A stretch of 64,000 bases of DNA from positions 4,249-68,248 of the forward strand of contig CAZWYI010000009.1 in assembly GCA_964638155.1 (NCBI GenBank). The letters run 5' to 3'. How positions within the stretch are numbered: the first letter of the stretch is position 1; every line of letters starts with the position of its first letter. The stretch is from CAYZTD01 sp964638155. GTDB lineage: Archaea > Thermoplasmatota > E2 > DHVEG-1. Of the stretch, positions 18,175 through 26,643 are shown piece by piece. Both the position numbers and the translations under genes were made by a program. The notes under the pieces are model-generated. The model saw only the letters and a program-made list of their open reading frames with translations, did not search any database and was not told the origin of the DNA.

Positions 18175-18336
18175 TTATTTATTTTTCTTCCAGCTATATG
18201 TTTTAATCTTTTTTGATTTACCAAATCCACAAGACGCACATACCTTTTTTTGCGTGTGAAACGCATGTTTTCCACAGCGTCTGCAGAGTGTATGGGTTTT
18301 TTTCCCACCCATTTTAGAAGCAGTACCTTTAGTCAT
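18175..18336 (-). CDS. rpl37e: 50S ribosomal protein L37e
   Basis: 53 residues from ATG 18336 to TAA 18175. It has the family's N-terminus (TKGTASKMGGKKTHTLCRRC) and the two zinc knuckles CRRCG and CASCG, ending in a basic tail (KIKTYSWKKNK). Component of the large subunit, rRNA-binding through its zinc ribbon. It sits 20 bases downstream of the LSm gene on the same strand; LSm-L37e is a widespread archaeal gene pair, so the two are likely co-transcribed. The length is usual for archaeal L37e. Confidence 0.95.
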   Translation of the reverse strand: MTKGTASKMGGKKTHTLCRRCGKHAFHTQKKVCASCGFGKSKKIKTYSWKKNK

Positions 18337-18356
18337 AATTTATTCCTCATAAAAAT

Positions 18357-18575
18357 TTACGGTGAAACATATATTATATTATCGCCACGGACAATTACCA
18401 TGTTATGTTTGCCCTGGGATTCATTATTTAGCATTTCTTCAGCATTTTTAAGTACAAGATTCATATGTGGCACATCATATCCGTCTAGTATTCCATGATA
18501 TGATCTTCCACTTCTTAATTCAACCAAGACACGATTGTTTAGACTTCCATGTAATATTTTAAGTGGTTTATCCAT
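18357..18575 (-). CDS. Sm-like archaeal RNA-binding protein (LSm/SmAP)
   Basis: 72 residues with the Sm1 motif (VELRSGRSYHGILDGYDVPHMNLVL) split across about 19-43 and the Sm2 motif (MVIVRGDNIIYVSP) at the end. Archaeal Sm proteins form heptameric rings that bind U-rich RNA and act in RNA metabolism. It is the first gene of the pair with L37e, and the short length is typical. It is preceded by an AT-rich region with no strong Shine-Dalgarno. Confidence 0.95.
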   Translation of the reverse strand: MDKPLKILHGSLNNRVLVELRSGRSYHGILDGYDVPHMNLVLKNAEEMLNNESQGKHNMVIVRGDNIIYVSP

Positions 18576-18748
18576 AATGTTTACCTTAGGACCTGGGAAT
18601 ATACATCTTCTTTATAAGAGTTTTGGGGTTTTTCGGTAGTTCCAAAAGTAGATTTTAAAAGTCCATATCCTATAAAAATCCAATAATACTTTAGTTTTGT
18701 AATAGTAAATCAGTGATAAAAAATAATTAAAACAGTCATATTCATAGA

Positions 18749-18790
18749 AAAATATTTATAGTTATTCTAACTATAGTAGTTATGGTAACT
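18749..18790 (+). promoter_or_regulatory. TATA box and two operator palindromes of toxin-antitoxin pair
   Basis: A TATA-like AAAATATTTATA (about 18749-18760) abuts two copies of AGTTA-N3-TAACT: AGTTATTCTAACT at 18760-18772 and AGTTATGGTAACT at 18778-18790, centres 18 bases apart. The second ends directly before the antitoxin ATG at 18791. Paired short palindromes over the start site are what ribbon-helix-helix antitoxins use for self-repression. Confidence 0.65.
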
Positions 18791-19018
18791 ATGAATTATA
18801 AAACAATCAATGTTACATCTAAAACATATGAAAAGCTTGTTATTTATAAACATGGAAATATGAGTTTTGATGATGTTCTAAACGAGTTTATGAGTCAAAT
18901 TGAAGAAAAAAAATTTTATAACCATATTCTCAAGGAACATAAAAAAAGGATGCAAAAAATTAAAGCTGGGGATTATGTTGAGTCTGATAATATAGAAGAT
19001 GCATTAAAAAATGCTTGA
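18791..19018 (+). CDS. VapB/RelB-like antitoxin (DUF217 type)
   Basis: 75 residues starting KTINVTSKTYEKL, a short beta strand plus two helices as in ribbon-helix-helix antitoxins (YEKLVIYKHGNMSFDDVLNEF). The C-terminal half is charged and would wrap the toxin. I chose ATG 18791 because ATG 18782 lies inside the operator and the family starts at this strand. A toxin frame follows after ten bases. It probably binds the twin operators just upstream. Confidence 0.75.
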   Translation: MNYKTINVTSKTYEKLVIYKHGNMSFDDVLNEFMSQIEEKKFYNHILKEHKKRMQKIKAGDYVESDNIEDALKNA

Positions 19019-19027
19019 GGTAGTTCT

Positions 19028-19352
19028 TTGGTATTAAATAAAAATTCAAATTCTTATAAAATCTTTCAAGGTAAAGATTTTTTAAAAGATGTTAAAAAAA
19101 TTATGAAGAGTAAAAAATAAATCTTTATTATCAGATATTCAAAGAGTTATTGATGAATTAAAAATTGATCCTCATAAAAAACGTCCAAAACTGGATATAA
19201 AACTTATATCTCCAAAAAAAGAGTCAATATATCGAGTTCGATTAGGAAAATATCGATTAGTATATGAAATAGATGAAACAAATAAAACCGTTACACTTAC
19301 TATGTTTTTTATCCGGGGGGAAAGGATATCAATATTGATTGATGATTTATAA
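19028..19352 (+). pseudogene. RelE/ParE-type toxin gene, frameshifted
   Basis: The first part (TTG 19028 on: YKIFQGKDFLKDVKKIMKS) stops at TAA 19118. Removing one A from the six-A run 19112-19117 joins it to a frame that runs to TAA 19352 with the classic toxin core: LDIKLISPKKESIYRVRLGK, then YRLVYEIDE and FFIRGERISI. The joined product would be about 107 residues, right for a RelE-family mRNA interferase. As written the toxin is inactive while its antitoxin is intact; an assembly indel would look identical. Confidence 0.7.
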
Positions 19353-19494
19353 TGAAATATCAAATGTTTTTGATGTAAAATTAAGTAAAAAGGAAAAAAT
19401 CCCTCCATTCTTTCTCATTTTTTACATTCGGTTGTAATGGTTTTAAAAATATTAAGAAAGCTTTAAAAGAAAATATATCTTGTAATTTCCTTTG

Positions 19495-19992
19495 ATGGAT
19501 GAAAAAATTAGAAATAAACACCGTCTTAAAAATAAAGAAATCAGAGAAATAAAAGAAAAATTAACAAATAATTTTGACTGTGATTTTTCTTTTGACGGAT
19601 CTGTTTTTGAAAGCGGAATGTTAGAAGATACTGTAATTGTTTTTATAGATAGTGAACCATGTTTTTTATATAAAAAAAATGAAATTGTTTTTACCCTATT
19701 TGGTCTAAATAGATTCCAACCTAAAAATAAATATGTAGTAGTTGATATGGGTGCAGTAAAGTTTGTAACTAATGGAGCTGATGTTATGGCGCCAGGTATT
19801 GTGGATGCTGATAATGATATCTCAAAGGGTGATCAGGTTTGGATATGTGATGAGCATAACAAAAGACCACTTGCTATAGGTTTTGCTATTATAGATGGAA
19901 ATGACATGAAAAATAAAAAAGAAGGTAAGGCTGTAGAAAATTTTTTATATGTGGGAGATAAACTTTGGAATTATCTCGCCAAAAGTTTATAA
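19495..19992 (+). CDS. PUA-domain RNA-binding protein (MCT-1-like)
   Basis: 165 residues. The N-terminal half (about 1-80) is the pre-PUA region, and a PUA domain follows (about 83-160): VVDMGAVKFVTNGADVMAPG, then GDQVWICDEHNKRPLAIGFA. This matches archaeal homologues of MCT-1/Tma20, which bind tRNA or ribosome in translation. TTG 19492 is one codon upstream, but ATG 19495 is preferred. The next gene on the strand is SepF, about 50 bases on. Family call strong; exact role not shown by the sequence. Confidence 0.88.
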   Translation: MDEKIRNKHRLKNKEIREIKEKLTNNFDCDFSFDGSVFESGMLEDTVIVFIDSEPCFLYKKNEIVFTLFGLNRFQPKNKYVVVDMGAVKFVTNGADVMAPGIVDADNDISKGDQVWICDEHNKRPLAIGFAIIDGNDMKNKKEGKAVENFLYVGDKLWNYLAKSL

Positions 19993-20046
19993 AGAGAAAT
20001 ATATATTATAGTTTTGTGTAAAACCTTCCAGGAGATGGTAATTATT

Positions 20047-20415
20047 ATGGGAATAGTCAATAAGATTTTTGGTGATAAAAAAACAGGCGATGCAGAAGGA
20101 TACGTTGATCTTGAAAAATATATTGATTCAACTGGTGAAACGCCAAATGCAAATATGTATGTTCGAGTAGGTGAGATACAACGATATGAAGATTTAAAAG
20201 ATTTTACTGATTATGTATATGGCGGTAATGTTTTAATTCTTGATTTTTCTCCAATTGCCGATGAAGAAGTAATCTTGAAAAGAATCACTAGCGATCTTAA
20301 AAAAATGACCAAAGAAATAAATGGAGATATAGCAGGAATTGGAAACAACCTTATGATAATATCTCCTTCTAATGTTAAAGTTGAGCGTAGAAAACTTAGG
20401 GGAAAATTCGCCTAA
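20047..20415 (+). CDS. sepF: SepF-like cell division protein (FtsZ membrane anchor)
   Basis: 122 residues. The N-terminus GIVNKIFGD is a short amphipathic segment like the membrane-targeting helix of SepF. The core domain (about 45-118) has YVRVGEIQRYEDLKDFTDYVYGGNVLILDFSP and ends in the dimer-forming beta strands around AGIGNNLMIISP; both are typical of archaeal SepF. It anchors FtsZ to the membrane at midcell. I chose ATG 20047 over 20014 and 20035 because the amphipathic segment begins there; AGGAG lies about 12 bases before it. An FtsZ gene is not in this window. Confidence 0.88.
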   Translation: MGIVNKIFGDKKTGDAEGYVDLEKYIDSTGETPNANMYVRVGEIQRYEDLKDFTDYVYGGNVLILDFSPIADEEVILKRITSDLKKMTKEINGDIAGIGNNLMIISPSNVKVERRKLRGKFA

Positions 20416-20642
20416 GTTCTATCTATTTTTTTATTTTTTTTTAAAAAGCAACTAACTTTTAAAGAGAAGGGAGTAGGAATCTGGAGGGTGGATGGTAAAG
20501 ATGAAAGGAAGAAAAAACAAAGTTAAATGTTTTTTTCCAGATTCCATTGAGATATACTCTGTATATAATATTATATAAATGTTATGTGACATTTTTTCAT
20601 TTTGAAACATTAATCAAACTTTGCTCTAAATGATTACAAAAA
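20416..20642. other. gene-poor stretch before the tRNA
   Basis: AT-rich DNA after SepF. A 28-codon open frame (ATG 20492 to TAA 20578) has GGAGGG a few bases before it but no recognisable features; I do not count it as a gene. Nothing else visible. Confidence 0.4.
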
Positions 20643-20716
20643 CGGACCTGTGGGGATTCGAACCCCAGTTACCGGCTCCGAAGGCCGGAAGGATATCCTG
20701 ACTACCTTACAGGCCC
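20643..20716 (-). tRNA. tRNA-Arg (anticodon TCG)
   Basis: Read on the minus strand, the acceptor stem GGGCCTG pairs with CAGGTCC (one G-U). The anticodon stem CCGGC/GCCGG encloses the loop CTTCGGA, giving anticodon TCG for Arg codon CGA. The T arm is TGGGG/CCCCA with TTCGAAT in the loop. The discriminator base is G and CCA is not encoded. I see no intron. The stem-loop is GC-rich against AT-rich flanks, as usual for structural RNA here. Confidence 0.93.
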
Positions 20717-20992
20717 AATATAGAATTATCTTATTTTTTTGAAAATAAAAAAACTCGTTATAAAGTTGTCTACATTAATGACAGTTAAGCCTAATATTAA
20801 AGAAAGATATAAATATCATTTAAAGTATAACAAATTTAGTTGGATGAGATGCGCAAAAGTTGGTTATTATTGTTTAAATAATTTTAGATATTGACCAATT
20901 AAAAATTTACTGATATAGATATGGGATGCGGATGGAAATCAGAAAAATAATAATAAAACAAACTAATTTTTTCTTTTGTGGAGGGGAATTAG
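20717..20992. other. intergenic region before the secretion locus
   Basis: AT-rich, no open frame of interest. The end carries the ribosome-binding site GAGGGGAA directly before the TTG start at 20993. Upstream promoter elements for the long operon are probably here, but I cannot single out one TATA box. Confidence 0.4.
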
Positions 20993-23869
20993 TTGGAATC
21001 TAAAGATAACCATAAAAAATATGATAGTAAACAAAAAGTAGATAGTTTGATAGATGAAATAATCCAAAAAAACAAGTATAAATTTACCCCCGCTGATAAT
21101 GACATTAGCGGTATATCTTCAAATTTTGAAAAAAGACAAAATATTTATTTTTTGAAAAAATCAAAGAAGGAAAAAAAACCAGCAGATGTTTACAGCGAAA
21201 AAATTATAAATAAAGCTAAATCCAATTTAGATTCAAAGCCATTAAAAAAAGCAGAAATAGATAAAGAAAAAGTGGATGATTCCAAAAAAAATTCTCCAAA
21301 AATAAAAAAGAGGGTTAGATTTGGAAAGAAAAATACAAATGAATCTGATGATGACAAATTTGATATTCAGACCACAGATAATATTGTCGAGTCTGAAGAT
21401 TATGATAAGATAGTTTCAGATATTGATAAAGAAGTAAAAAAAATGAATAAAGAACATTGGAAAAAAAATAAAAAACAATCTGAAAAAATAATTTCGACTG
21501 TAGATGAAAAATCAAATGTTAAACTAGATCAAAGCAAAACTGATGTTGCAAATTTTTTTAAAGATAAAAAACCTTTAAAGAAAAAATTAGCTGAAAAAGA
21601 TAGTGATATTGAAGAAGAAATAGAAAAGAAAGAAGAAACTTCAAAAAACCTAAAAAATGAAAAAGAAATTATCTCAAATGACTTAATTGATGAAAAAGAA
21701 GATCTTTTAGAAGACAAAAAAATTATTGAAGAAAAAGATAAACAAATTAAAAAAGAGAAAAAGGCAAAAATAGAAACAGATTCTATTTCTCCATTTGAAA
21801 AAAATAATTTAAAAAACAAAAATCAAGCACAGGAAGATAAAAAAACAGAATATAATAGAAAAATCAAAGACGATTATAAAAACAATTTTGAAGAAACACA
21901 ATTACCTATTTTTCACGTTGACAATTTACCTGATAAGAAAACAGAGGATTATAATATAATTGACAAAAAACTAAAGGAAGATGATATTAGTAAAGAAGAA
22001 GATAAAAATGTTGATATCGAAAAAAAGGCATATGATTTAGCACAGAAACATATTGGCGATAAACCATCTGAGAAAGAAGAAAAGGAAAATATTAGCAAAG
22101 AGAATCCAACAGATTTTTTTGAAAGTGGTAAGAATGAAACTCTTGGAAGTGCCCAAGAACATGTTTTTTTTGACGAAGAAGCAGATCAATCAACTTGGAC
22201 TCCACAGATGTCGGATGCTGAAAGAAAAAAATTTAAAGAATCAAAATCTTCATTTGAAGATGATATCGATTTAGGTGTCAAACCAGAGTTAGATGAAAAA
22301 GATTTTGGGGAAATAAAGGATGTAGAACTTCCAAAGGAAGTATTAAATATAAATTCTGTAAAACTCTCAGATCTAGGTTTTTCTGAAAATGAATGGGAAG
22401 AACTTGATTTTTATAAACTATTTGAACCATATGTGTTTGTAGAAATATTAAGAGAAAAAGATACCTTAGAAAAATGTTATTTTTTAGTTGAACAAAAAAT
22501 AAATGAAAAAGAAAAACAAACTCTTGATTTCATAAGAGATACCATCAATTATACTCAGATTGAAACGGAAGAAATAGAAAAACAAGGAAAAGAAGAATAC
22601 TTGGCTACTAGAGTAAAAGAAGTCTTAGATGAATACAAGATAGAAATTGAAGATAAATCTCTAAGCAAAATACTTTATTATTTATACAAAGATTCTCTTG
22701 GTTTAGGCAAAATTGATCCGATATTAAAAGATCCTAATATAGAGGATATTAGTTGTGATGGGGCAGGATCACCATTATTTCTGTATCATAGGCAGTATGG
22801 TTCGCTCAAGAGTAATGTAGCCTTTGATACAGAAGAAGAACTTTCTTCTTTTATACATAAACTTGCTCAAAAATGTGGGAAGCATATTAGCATTGCTGAT
22901 CCAATGATTGATGCAACTATGCCGGATGGAAGTAGGATTCAAATGACTCTCAGTGACGAGGTAACAGCGCACGGTTCAACTTTTACCATAAGAAAATTCC
23001 GCTCAGATCCTTTTTCACCACCAGATTTAGTTGAATTTAATACCATGTCTTCAGAGATGATAGCATACCTATGGCTTGGAGTAGAAAATGGAATCAACAT
23101 GCTTTTTGCTGGTGGTACTGCCTCAGGAAAAACCACTGCTCTTAATGCTCTCTCTTTATTTATTCCCCCTGAATCAAAGATTGTTAGTATTGAGGAGACT
23201 CGTGAGATCAATCTTCCTCATCCTAATTGGATTCCTGGTGTTGCCCGTAGTGGTTTCGGTGAAGTGGTTCAGGATAAGATGGTGGGTGAGATTGATTTAT
23301 ATGATCTTATGAAGGCTGCTCTTCGTCAGCGTCCTGAGTATATTTTAGTTGGTGAGATTCGTGGTAAAGAGGCTTATGTTTTGTTTCAGGCTATGGCTAC
23401 AGGGCATGCTACATATAGTACAGTCCATGCTGATTCAGCACATTCATTAATTCATAGGCTTGAAGGAAAACCAATTAATATACCGCGTGTTATGCTTCAA
23501 TCTCTTGATGTTGTATCTTTACATGTTACAACAAGAGTAAAAAATAAAAGAGCTAGAAGATGTAAACAACTAATTGAGATAATAGACATTGATCCAACCA
23601 CAAAAGAGATTCTTACAAATGAGGTTTTTAGATGGAATCCAGTTGAAGATGAATTTCAATATTCAGGTAAAAGCTATGTCCTTGAAAGAATAAGAGCTGA
23701 AAAGGATTTTACTCGAGATGAAATCACTAAAGAATTGAAGAAAAGAACAAAAATAATTGATTATATGAATGAAAATAATATCCGGGATTTTAGAAGAGTT
23801 GCTAACCTTATTTCTCAATATGTAGAAAATCCAATAAAAACCTTAGAGGAAATAGAAAAAAAGGATTAA
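20993..23869 (+). CDS. GspE/VirB11-family secretion ATPase with long charged N-terminus
   Basis: 958 residues from TTG 20993 (GAGGGGAA 7 bases before). Residues 1 to about 450 are a Lys/Glu/Asp-rich, probably disordered extension with many coiled-coil-like runs. The ATPase follows: an N2-like domain (about 480-680), Walker A GGTASGKTT (about 707-715), an Asp-box-like ETREINLPHPNW, and the Walker B/His-box region ILVGEIRGKEAYVLFQAMATGHATYSTVHAD, here split in two blocks. It powers assembly of type IV filaments or Tad-like secretion, acting as a cytosolic hexamer. It is the first gene of a locus with a second ATPase and two TadC-like membrane proteins. Its motor core shares a 260-bp near-identical DNA tract with the next gene. 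Confidence 0.92.
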   Translation: MESKDNHKKYDSKQKVDSLIDEIIQKNKYKFTPADNDISGISSNFEKRQNIYFLKKSKKEKKPADVYSEKIINKAKSNLDSKPLKKAEIDKEKVDDSKKNSPKIKKRVRFGKKNTNESDDDKFDIQTTDNIVESEDYDKIVSDIDKEVKKMNKEHWKKNKKQSEKIISTVDEKSNVKLDQSKTDVANFFKDKKPLKKKLAEKDSDIEEEIEKKEETSKNLKNEKEIISNDLIDEKEDLLEDKKIIEEKDKQIKKEKKAKIETDSISPFEKNNLKNKNQAQEDKKTEYNRKIKDDYKNNFEETQLPIFHVDNLPDKKTEDYNIIDKKLKEDDISKEEDKNVDIEKKAYDLAQKHIGDKPSEKEEKENISKENPTDFFESGKNETLGSAQEHVFFDEEADQSTWTPQMSDAERKKFKESKSSFEDDIDLGVKPELDEKDFGEIKDVELPKEVLNINSVKLSDLGFSENEWEELDFYKLFEPYVFVEILREKDTLEKCYFLVEQKINEKEKQTLDFIRDTINYTQIETEEIEKQGKEEYLATRVKEVLDEYKIEIEDKSLSKILYYLYKDSLGLGKIDPILKDPNIEDISCDGAGSPLFLYHRQYGSLKSNVAFDTEEELSSFIHKLAQKCGKHISIADPMIDATMPDGSRIQMTLSDEVTAHGSTFTIRKFRSDPFSPPDLVEFNTMSSEMIAYLWLGVENGINMLFAGGTASGKTTALNALSLFIPPESKIVSIEETREINLPHPNWIPGVARSGFGEVVQDKMVGEIDLYDLMKAALRQRPEYILVGEIRGKEAYVLFQAMATGHATYSTVHADSAHSLIHRLEGKPINIPRVMLQSLDVVSLHVTTRVKNKRARRCKQLIEIIDIDPTTKEILTNEVFRWNPVEDEFQYSGKSYVLERIRAEKDFTRDEITKELKKRTKIIDYMNENNIRDFRRVANLISQYVENPIKTLEEIEKKD
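23175..23434 (+). repeat. 260-bp near-identical tract, copy 1 of 2
   Basis: Matches 24789-25048 (offset 1614) with a single mismatch by eye, although the surrounding parts of the two ATPase genes differ at many silent sites. It covers the Asp-box to His-box region. The sharp borders point to gene conversion. Confidence 0.85.
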
Positions 23870-23875
23870 TTAGAT

Positions 23876-25759
23876 ATGCAGAAAAAAGTAGCTATTTGTC
23901 CAACGTGTCATACAAAAATTTCTTGTGAGGGTAATTCTGGTGAAAAAGTAAAAGTTGAATGTCCTAAATGCGGTAGAACTGGGATCATTTCCTTTAAATC
24001 AAAATTAACTCAACTTGATTTTTATTCTCTAAATGAGCCATATGCATATGCTAAAGTTCTAAAAGATGAAGATACCTTAGAAAAATTTTACAAAGTAATT
24101 GAGCCTTATCTTACAGAAGAAGAGCAAGAGAAATTAAATTTTATTTGGGAAACTCTAATGAAAACCTTGAAACTTAGGCTGGATGAGATTAACTCAAAGG
24201 AAATTGAAAACTATCTTGAAAATCAAGTTGATCAAATAATTAATAGTTATGAAATAGAGGTGGATGAGGTAACTAGAAAAAAAATTATTTACTATATTAA
24301 GAGAGAATCTATACATTATGGCAAGATCGATACATTGATGCGTGATCCTAATATCGAGGATATCAGCTGTGACGGAGCAGAGGTTCCTATTTTTATATAT
24401 CACCGTAAATATGGTTCACTTAAGAGCAATATAGAATTTAAAGACGAAGAAGAATTATCTTATTTTGTAGTACGTTTAGCCCAGAAATGTGGAAAGCATA
24501 TTAGCATTGCTGACCCAATGCTTGATGCAACAATGCCTGATGGTAGCAGAATTCAGATGACTCTTTCTACAGAGGTTACTACAAAGGGCTCTACTTTTAC
24601 TATTCGTAAGTTTAGGGCTGATCCTTTCACTCCGCCAGATCTTATAGCTTTAAACACTGCATCATCTGAGATTATGGCATATTTCTGGCTTGCGGTAGAA
24701 AACAGAGTAAACGCTCTAATAGCAGGTGGAACAGCTAGTGGTAAAACAACGATTTTAAATGCGTTATCTCTATTTATTCCAAGAGATGCAAAGATTGTTA
24801 GTATTGAGGAGACTCGTGAGATCAATCTTCCTCATCCTAATTGGATTCCTGGTGTTGCCCGTAGTGGTTTCGGTGAAGTGGTTCAGGATAAGATGGTGGG
24901 TGAGATTGATTTATATGATCTTATGAAGGCTGCTCTTCGTCAGCGTCCTGAGTATATTTTAGTTGGTGAGATTCGTGGTAAAGAGGCTTATGTTTTATTT
25001 CAGGCTATGGCTACAGGGCATGCTACATATAGTACAGTCCATGCTGATAGTGCTAAATCATTAATTCATAGGCTTGAAGGAAAACCAATTGATATACCTC
25101 GTATAATGCTTCAAGCATTAGACATTATTTCAATTCACATAACGACAAGGGTTAAAGGTAAAAGAGTGAGGAGATGTAAACAAGTTATAGAGATTATCGA
25201 TATTGATCCAACTACAAAAGAGATTCTTACAAATGAGGTTTTTAGATGGGATCCAGTTGAAGACACCTTTATTTATACTGGTAAGAGTTACGTTTTGGAG
25301 GGCATAAGAGCAAGATGGGACATATCAAAAGAAGAGATTACTCAAGAGATAAGACGAAGAGCTGAGTTACTTGAATGGATGAAAGAAAAGGACATTCGAA
25401 TCTTTAGGGAAGTTTCAAAGGCTATCTCCAGGTATGTCGATAATCCTAAAGAGTTTCTAAACGAAATAAAAAAAACTAAAAATACTAGAAATGGAAAAAA
25501 AGTGAAACCCGAGAAAGTTATTAAAAAAAATATTGAGAAATCAGATGTTTTTAGTAATATTGAAAGTATTGATGATAAGACATCAAAAATTTTATTTGAA
25601 AATAACTATAAATCGATTGAGGATTTATCAAAAGCCTCAATTAAGGAACTTACTAAAATTAAATCTATTAACAAAAAAATTGCAAAAAAAATAAAAAAAG
25701 AAATCAAAAAAATAAAACTAGAAAATGAGAAATCTAAGAAAGAAGTAAAAAATAAATAA
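23876..25759 (+). CDS. second GspE-family ATPase with zinc ribbon and HhH tail
   Basis: 627 residues, starting 7 bases after the first ATPase. Residues about 6-38 form a zinc ribbon (CPTCHTKI, CPKCGRTG) where the other ATPase has its disordered tail. Walker A GGTASGKTT is at about 284-292, and Asp/His-box blocks identical to the first ATPase follow. After residue about 535 there is a Lys-rich linker, then a helix-hairpin-helix module (SKILFENNYKSIEDLSKAS, IKSINKKIAKKIKKEI). HhH domains usually bind DNA or mediate oligomerisation; their presence on a secretion ATPase is unusual. Two ATPases in one locus could drive extension and retraction or form mixed hexamers; inference. Confidence 0.9.
   Translation: MQKKVAICPTCHTKISCEGNSGEKVKVECPKCGRTGIISFKSKLTQLDFYSLNEPYAYAKVLKDEDTLEKFYKVIEPYLTEEEQEKLNFIWETLMKTLKLRLDEINSKEIENYLENQVDQIINSYEIEVDEVTRKKIIYYIKRESIHYGKIDTLMRDPNIEDISCDGAEVPIFIYHRKYGSLKSNIEFKDEEELSYFVVRLAQKCGKHISIADPMLDATMPDGSRIQMTLSTEVTTKGSTFTIRKFRADPFTPPDLIALNTASSEIMAYFWLAVENRVNALIAGGTASGKTTILNALSLFIPRDAKIVSIEETREINLPHPNWIPGVARSGFGEVVQDKMVGEIDLYDLMKAALRQRPEYILVGEIRGKEAYVLFQAMATGHATYSTVHADSAKSLIHRLEGKPIDIPRIMLQALDIISIHITTRVKGKRVRRCKQVIEIIDIDPTTKEILTNEVFRWDPVEDTFIYTGKSYVLEGIRARWDISKEEITQEIRRRAELLEWMKEKDIRIFREVSKAISRYVDNPKEFLNEIKKTKNTRNGKKVKPEKVIKKNIEKSDVFSNIESIDDKTSKILFENNYKSIEDLSKASIKELTKIKSINKKIAKKIKKEIKKIKLENEKSKKEVKNK
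24789..25048 (+). repeat. 260-bp near-identical tract, copy 2 of 2
   Basis: Second copy of the tract at 23175-23434, with one base different (G in copy 1, A in copy 2, within the codons for VLF). Shorter exact matches continue downstream, for example the stretch encoding TKEILTNEVFRW. Confidence 0.85.
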
Positions 25760-25761
25760 TT

Positions 25762-26637
25762 GTGGTGAAGGATTTGACTTTAAATAACTACCAAAGAATG
25801 TGTTATCGCCTTTTTGGCGATACAGCCGAGAATATTGCAAAAGATAAACTTAAATTAGACCTTGAAAAAGCACATATTAATATGAGAGCCGGTGCTTATC
25901 TTGCATACACTTGGCTAAATACTGCTTTAGTTGGGATAATTTCCACGATTGTATGTCTTACCATGTTTGTTTTTTTAGGTCTTAACGTAATCTTTATAGT
26001 TCCCTTTATACTTATTCCAATTATATCTGTGATAATAACATACTTGGCAATGATTAAGTATCCTCAATCAAAAGCAAAGGCTCGAGCTAAGAAAATCGAA
26101 TTGCATCTCCCATATGCTTTGAACTTTATTTCTGCAATGAGCTCAGCTGGTATTACTCCAACTGAGATATTTAAAAGTCTTTCTAAACAAAAAATTTATG
26201 GTGAAATTCGAGAGGAGGCTTTATGGATATATCGAGATGTTGGTCTATTAGGAAAAGATATTATAACCGCTTTAAAATCAAATATTAAACGTACGCCATC
26301 TGAAAAATTTAAAGAGTTTTTACAAGGAGTAATTGTAACAGTTCAATCCGGCGGTGCTTTGAAACCATATTTTATGACTAAAGCTGATCAATATACCAGA
26401 GAAAACAGAGTTGCTCAGAAACAGTTAATTGAAAGCCTAGGTATTATGGCTGAGGCTTATGTCACAGCTGCGGTTGCAGGAGTGCTTTTGATTATTATAA
26501 TCCTCCCATTATTGATGATAATCTCAGGTAAAGGAAGCAGTCAATTAAGTATATTATATATTTTCATATTTTTGATCATTCCTTTGATTAATATTGGATT
26601 TGCATATGTTCTATCTTCTATGTCCTCTAGGGTGTGA
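25762..26637 (+). CDS. TadC/GspF-like membrane platform protein 1
   Basis: 291 residues from GTG 25762. Two membrane helices at about 55-95 (GIISTIVCLTMFVFLGLNV, then IPIISVIITYLAM), a cytosolic T2SSF-type domain (HLPYALNFISAMSSAGITPTEIFKSL, split around 118-143), then two more helices at about 225-285. This is the inner-membrane platform that the ATPase turns, as in Tad, archaellum (FlaJ) and pilus systems. It starts two bases after the second ATPase stop and forms a pair with the next gene, as TadB/TadC do. Confidence 0.88.
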   Translation: MVKDLTLNNYQRMCYRLFGDTAENIAKDKLKLDLEKAHINMRAGAYLAYTWLNTALVGIISTIVCLTMFVFLGLNVIFIVPFILIPIISVIITYLAMIKYPQSKAKARAKKIELHLPYALNFISAMSSAGITPTEIFKSLSKQKIYGEIREEALWIYRDVGLLGKDIITALKSNIKRTPSEKFKEFLQGVIVTVQSGGALKPYFMTKADQYTRENRVAQKQLIESLGIMAEAYVTAAVAGVLLIIIILPLLMIISGKGSSQLSILYIFIFLIIPLINIGFAYVLSSMSSRV

Positions 26638-26643
26638 TAATTA

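Noticed and set aside
20492..20578. 28-codon open frame after a GGAGGG
   Set aside because: Too short and featureless to call; noted only in the intergenic entry.
20643..20716. Intron in tRNA-Arg
   Set aside because: The anticodon stem and loop are of normal length; nothing to splice.
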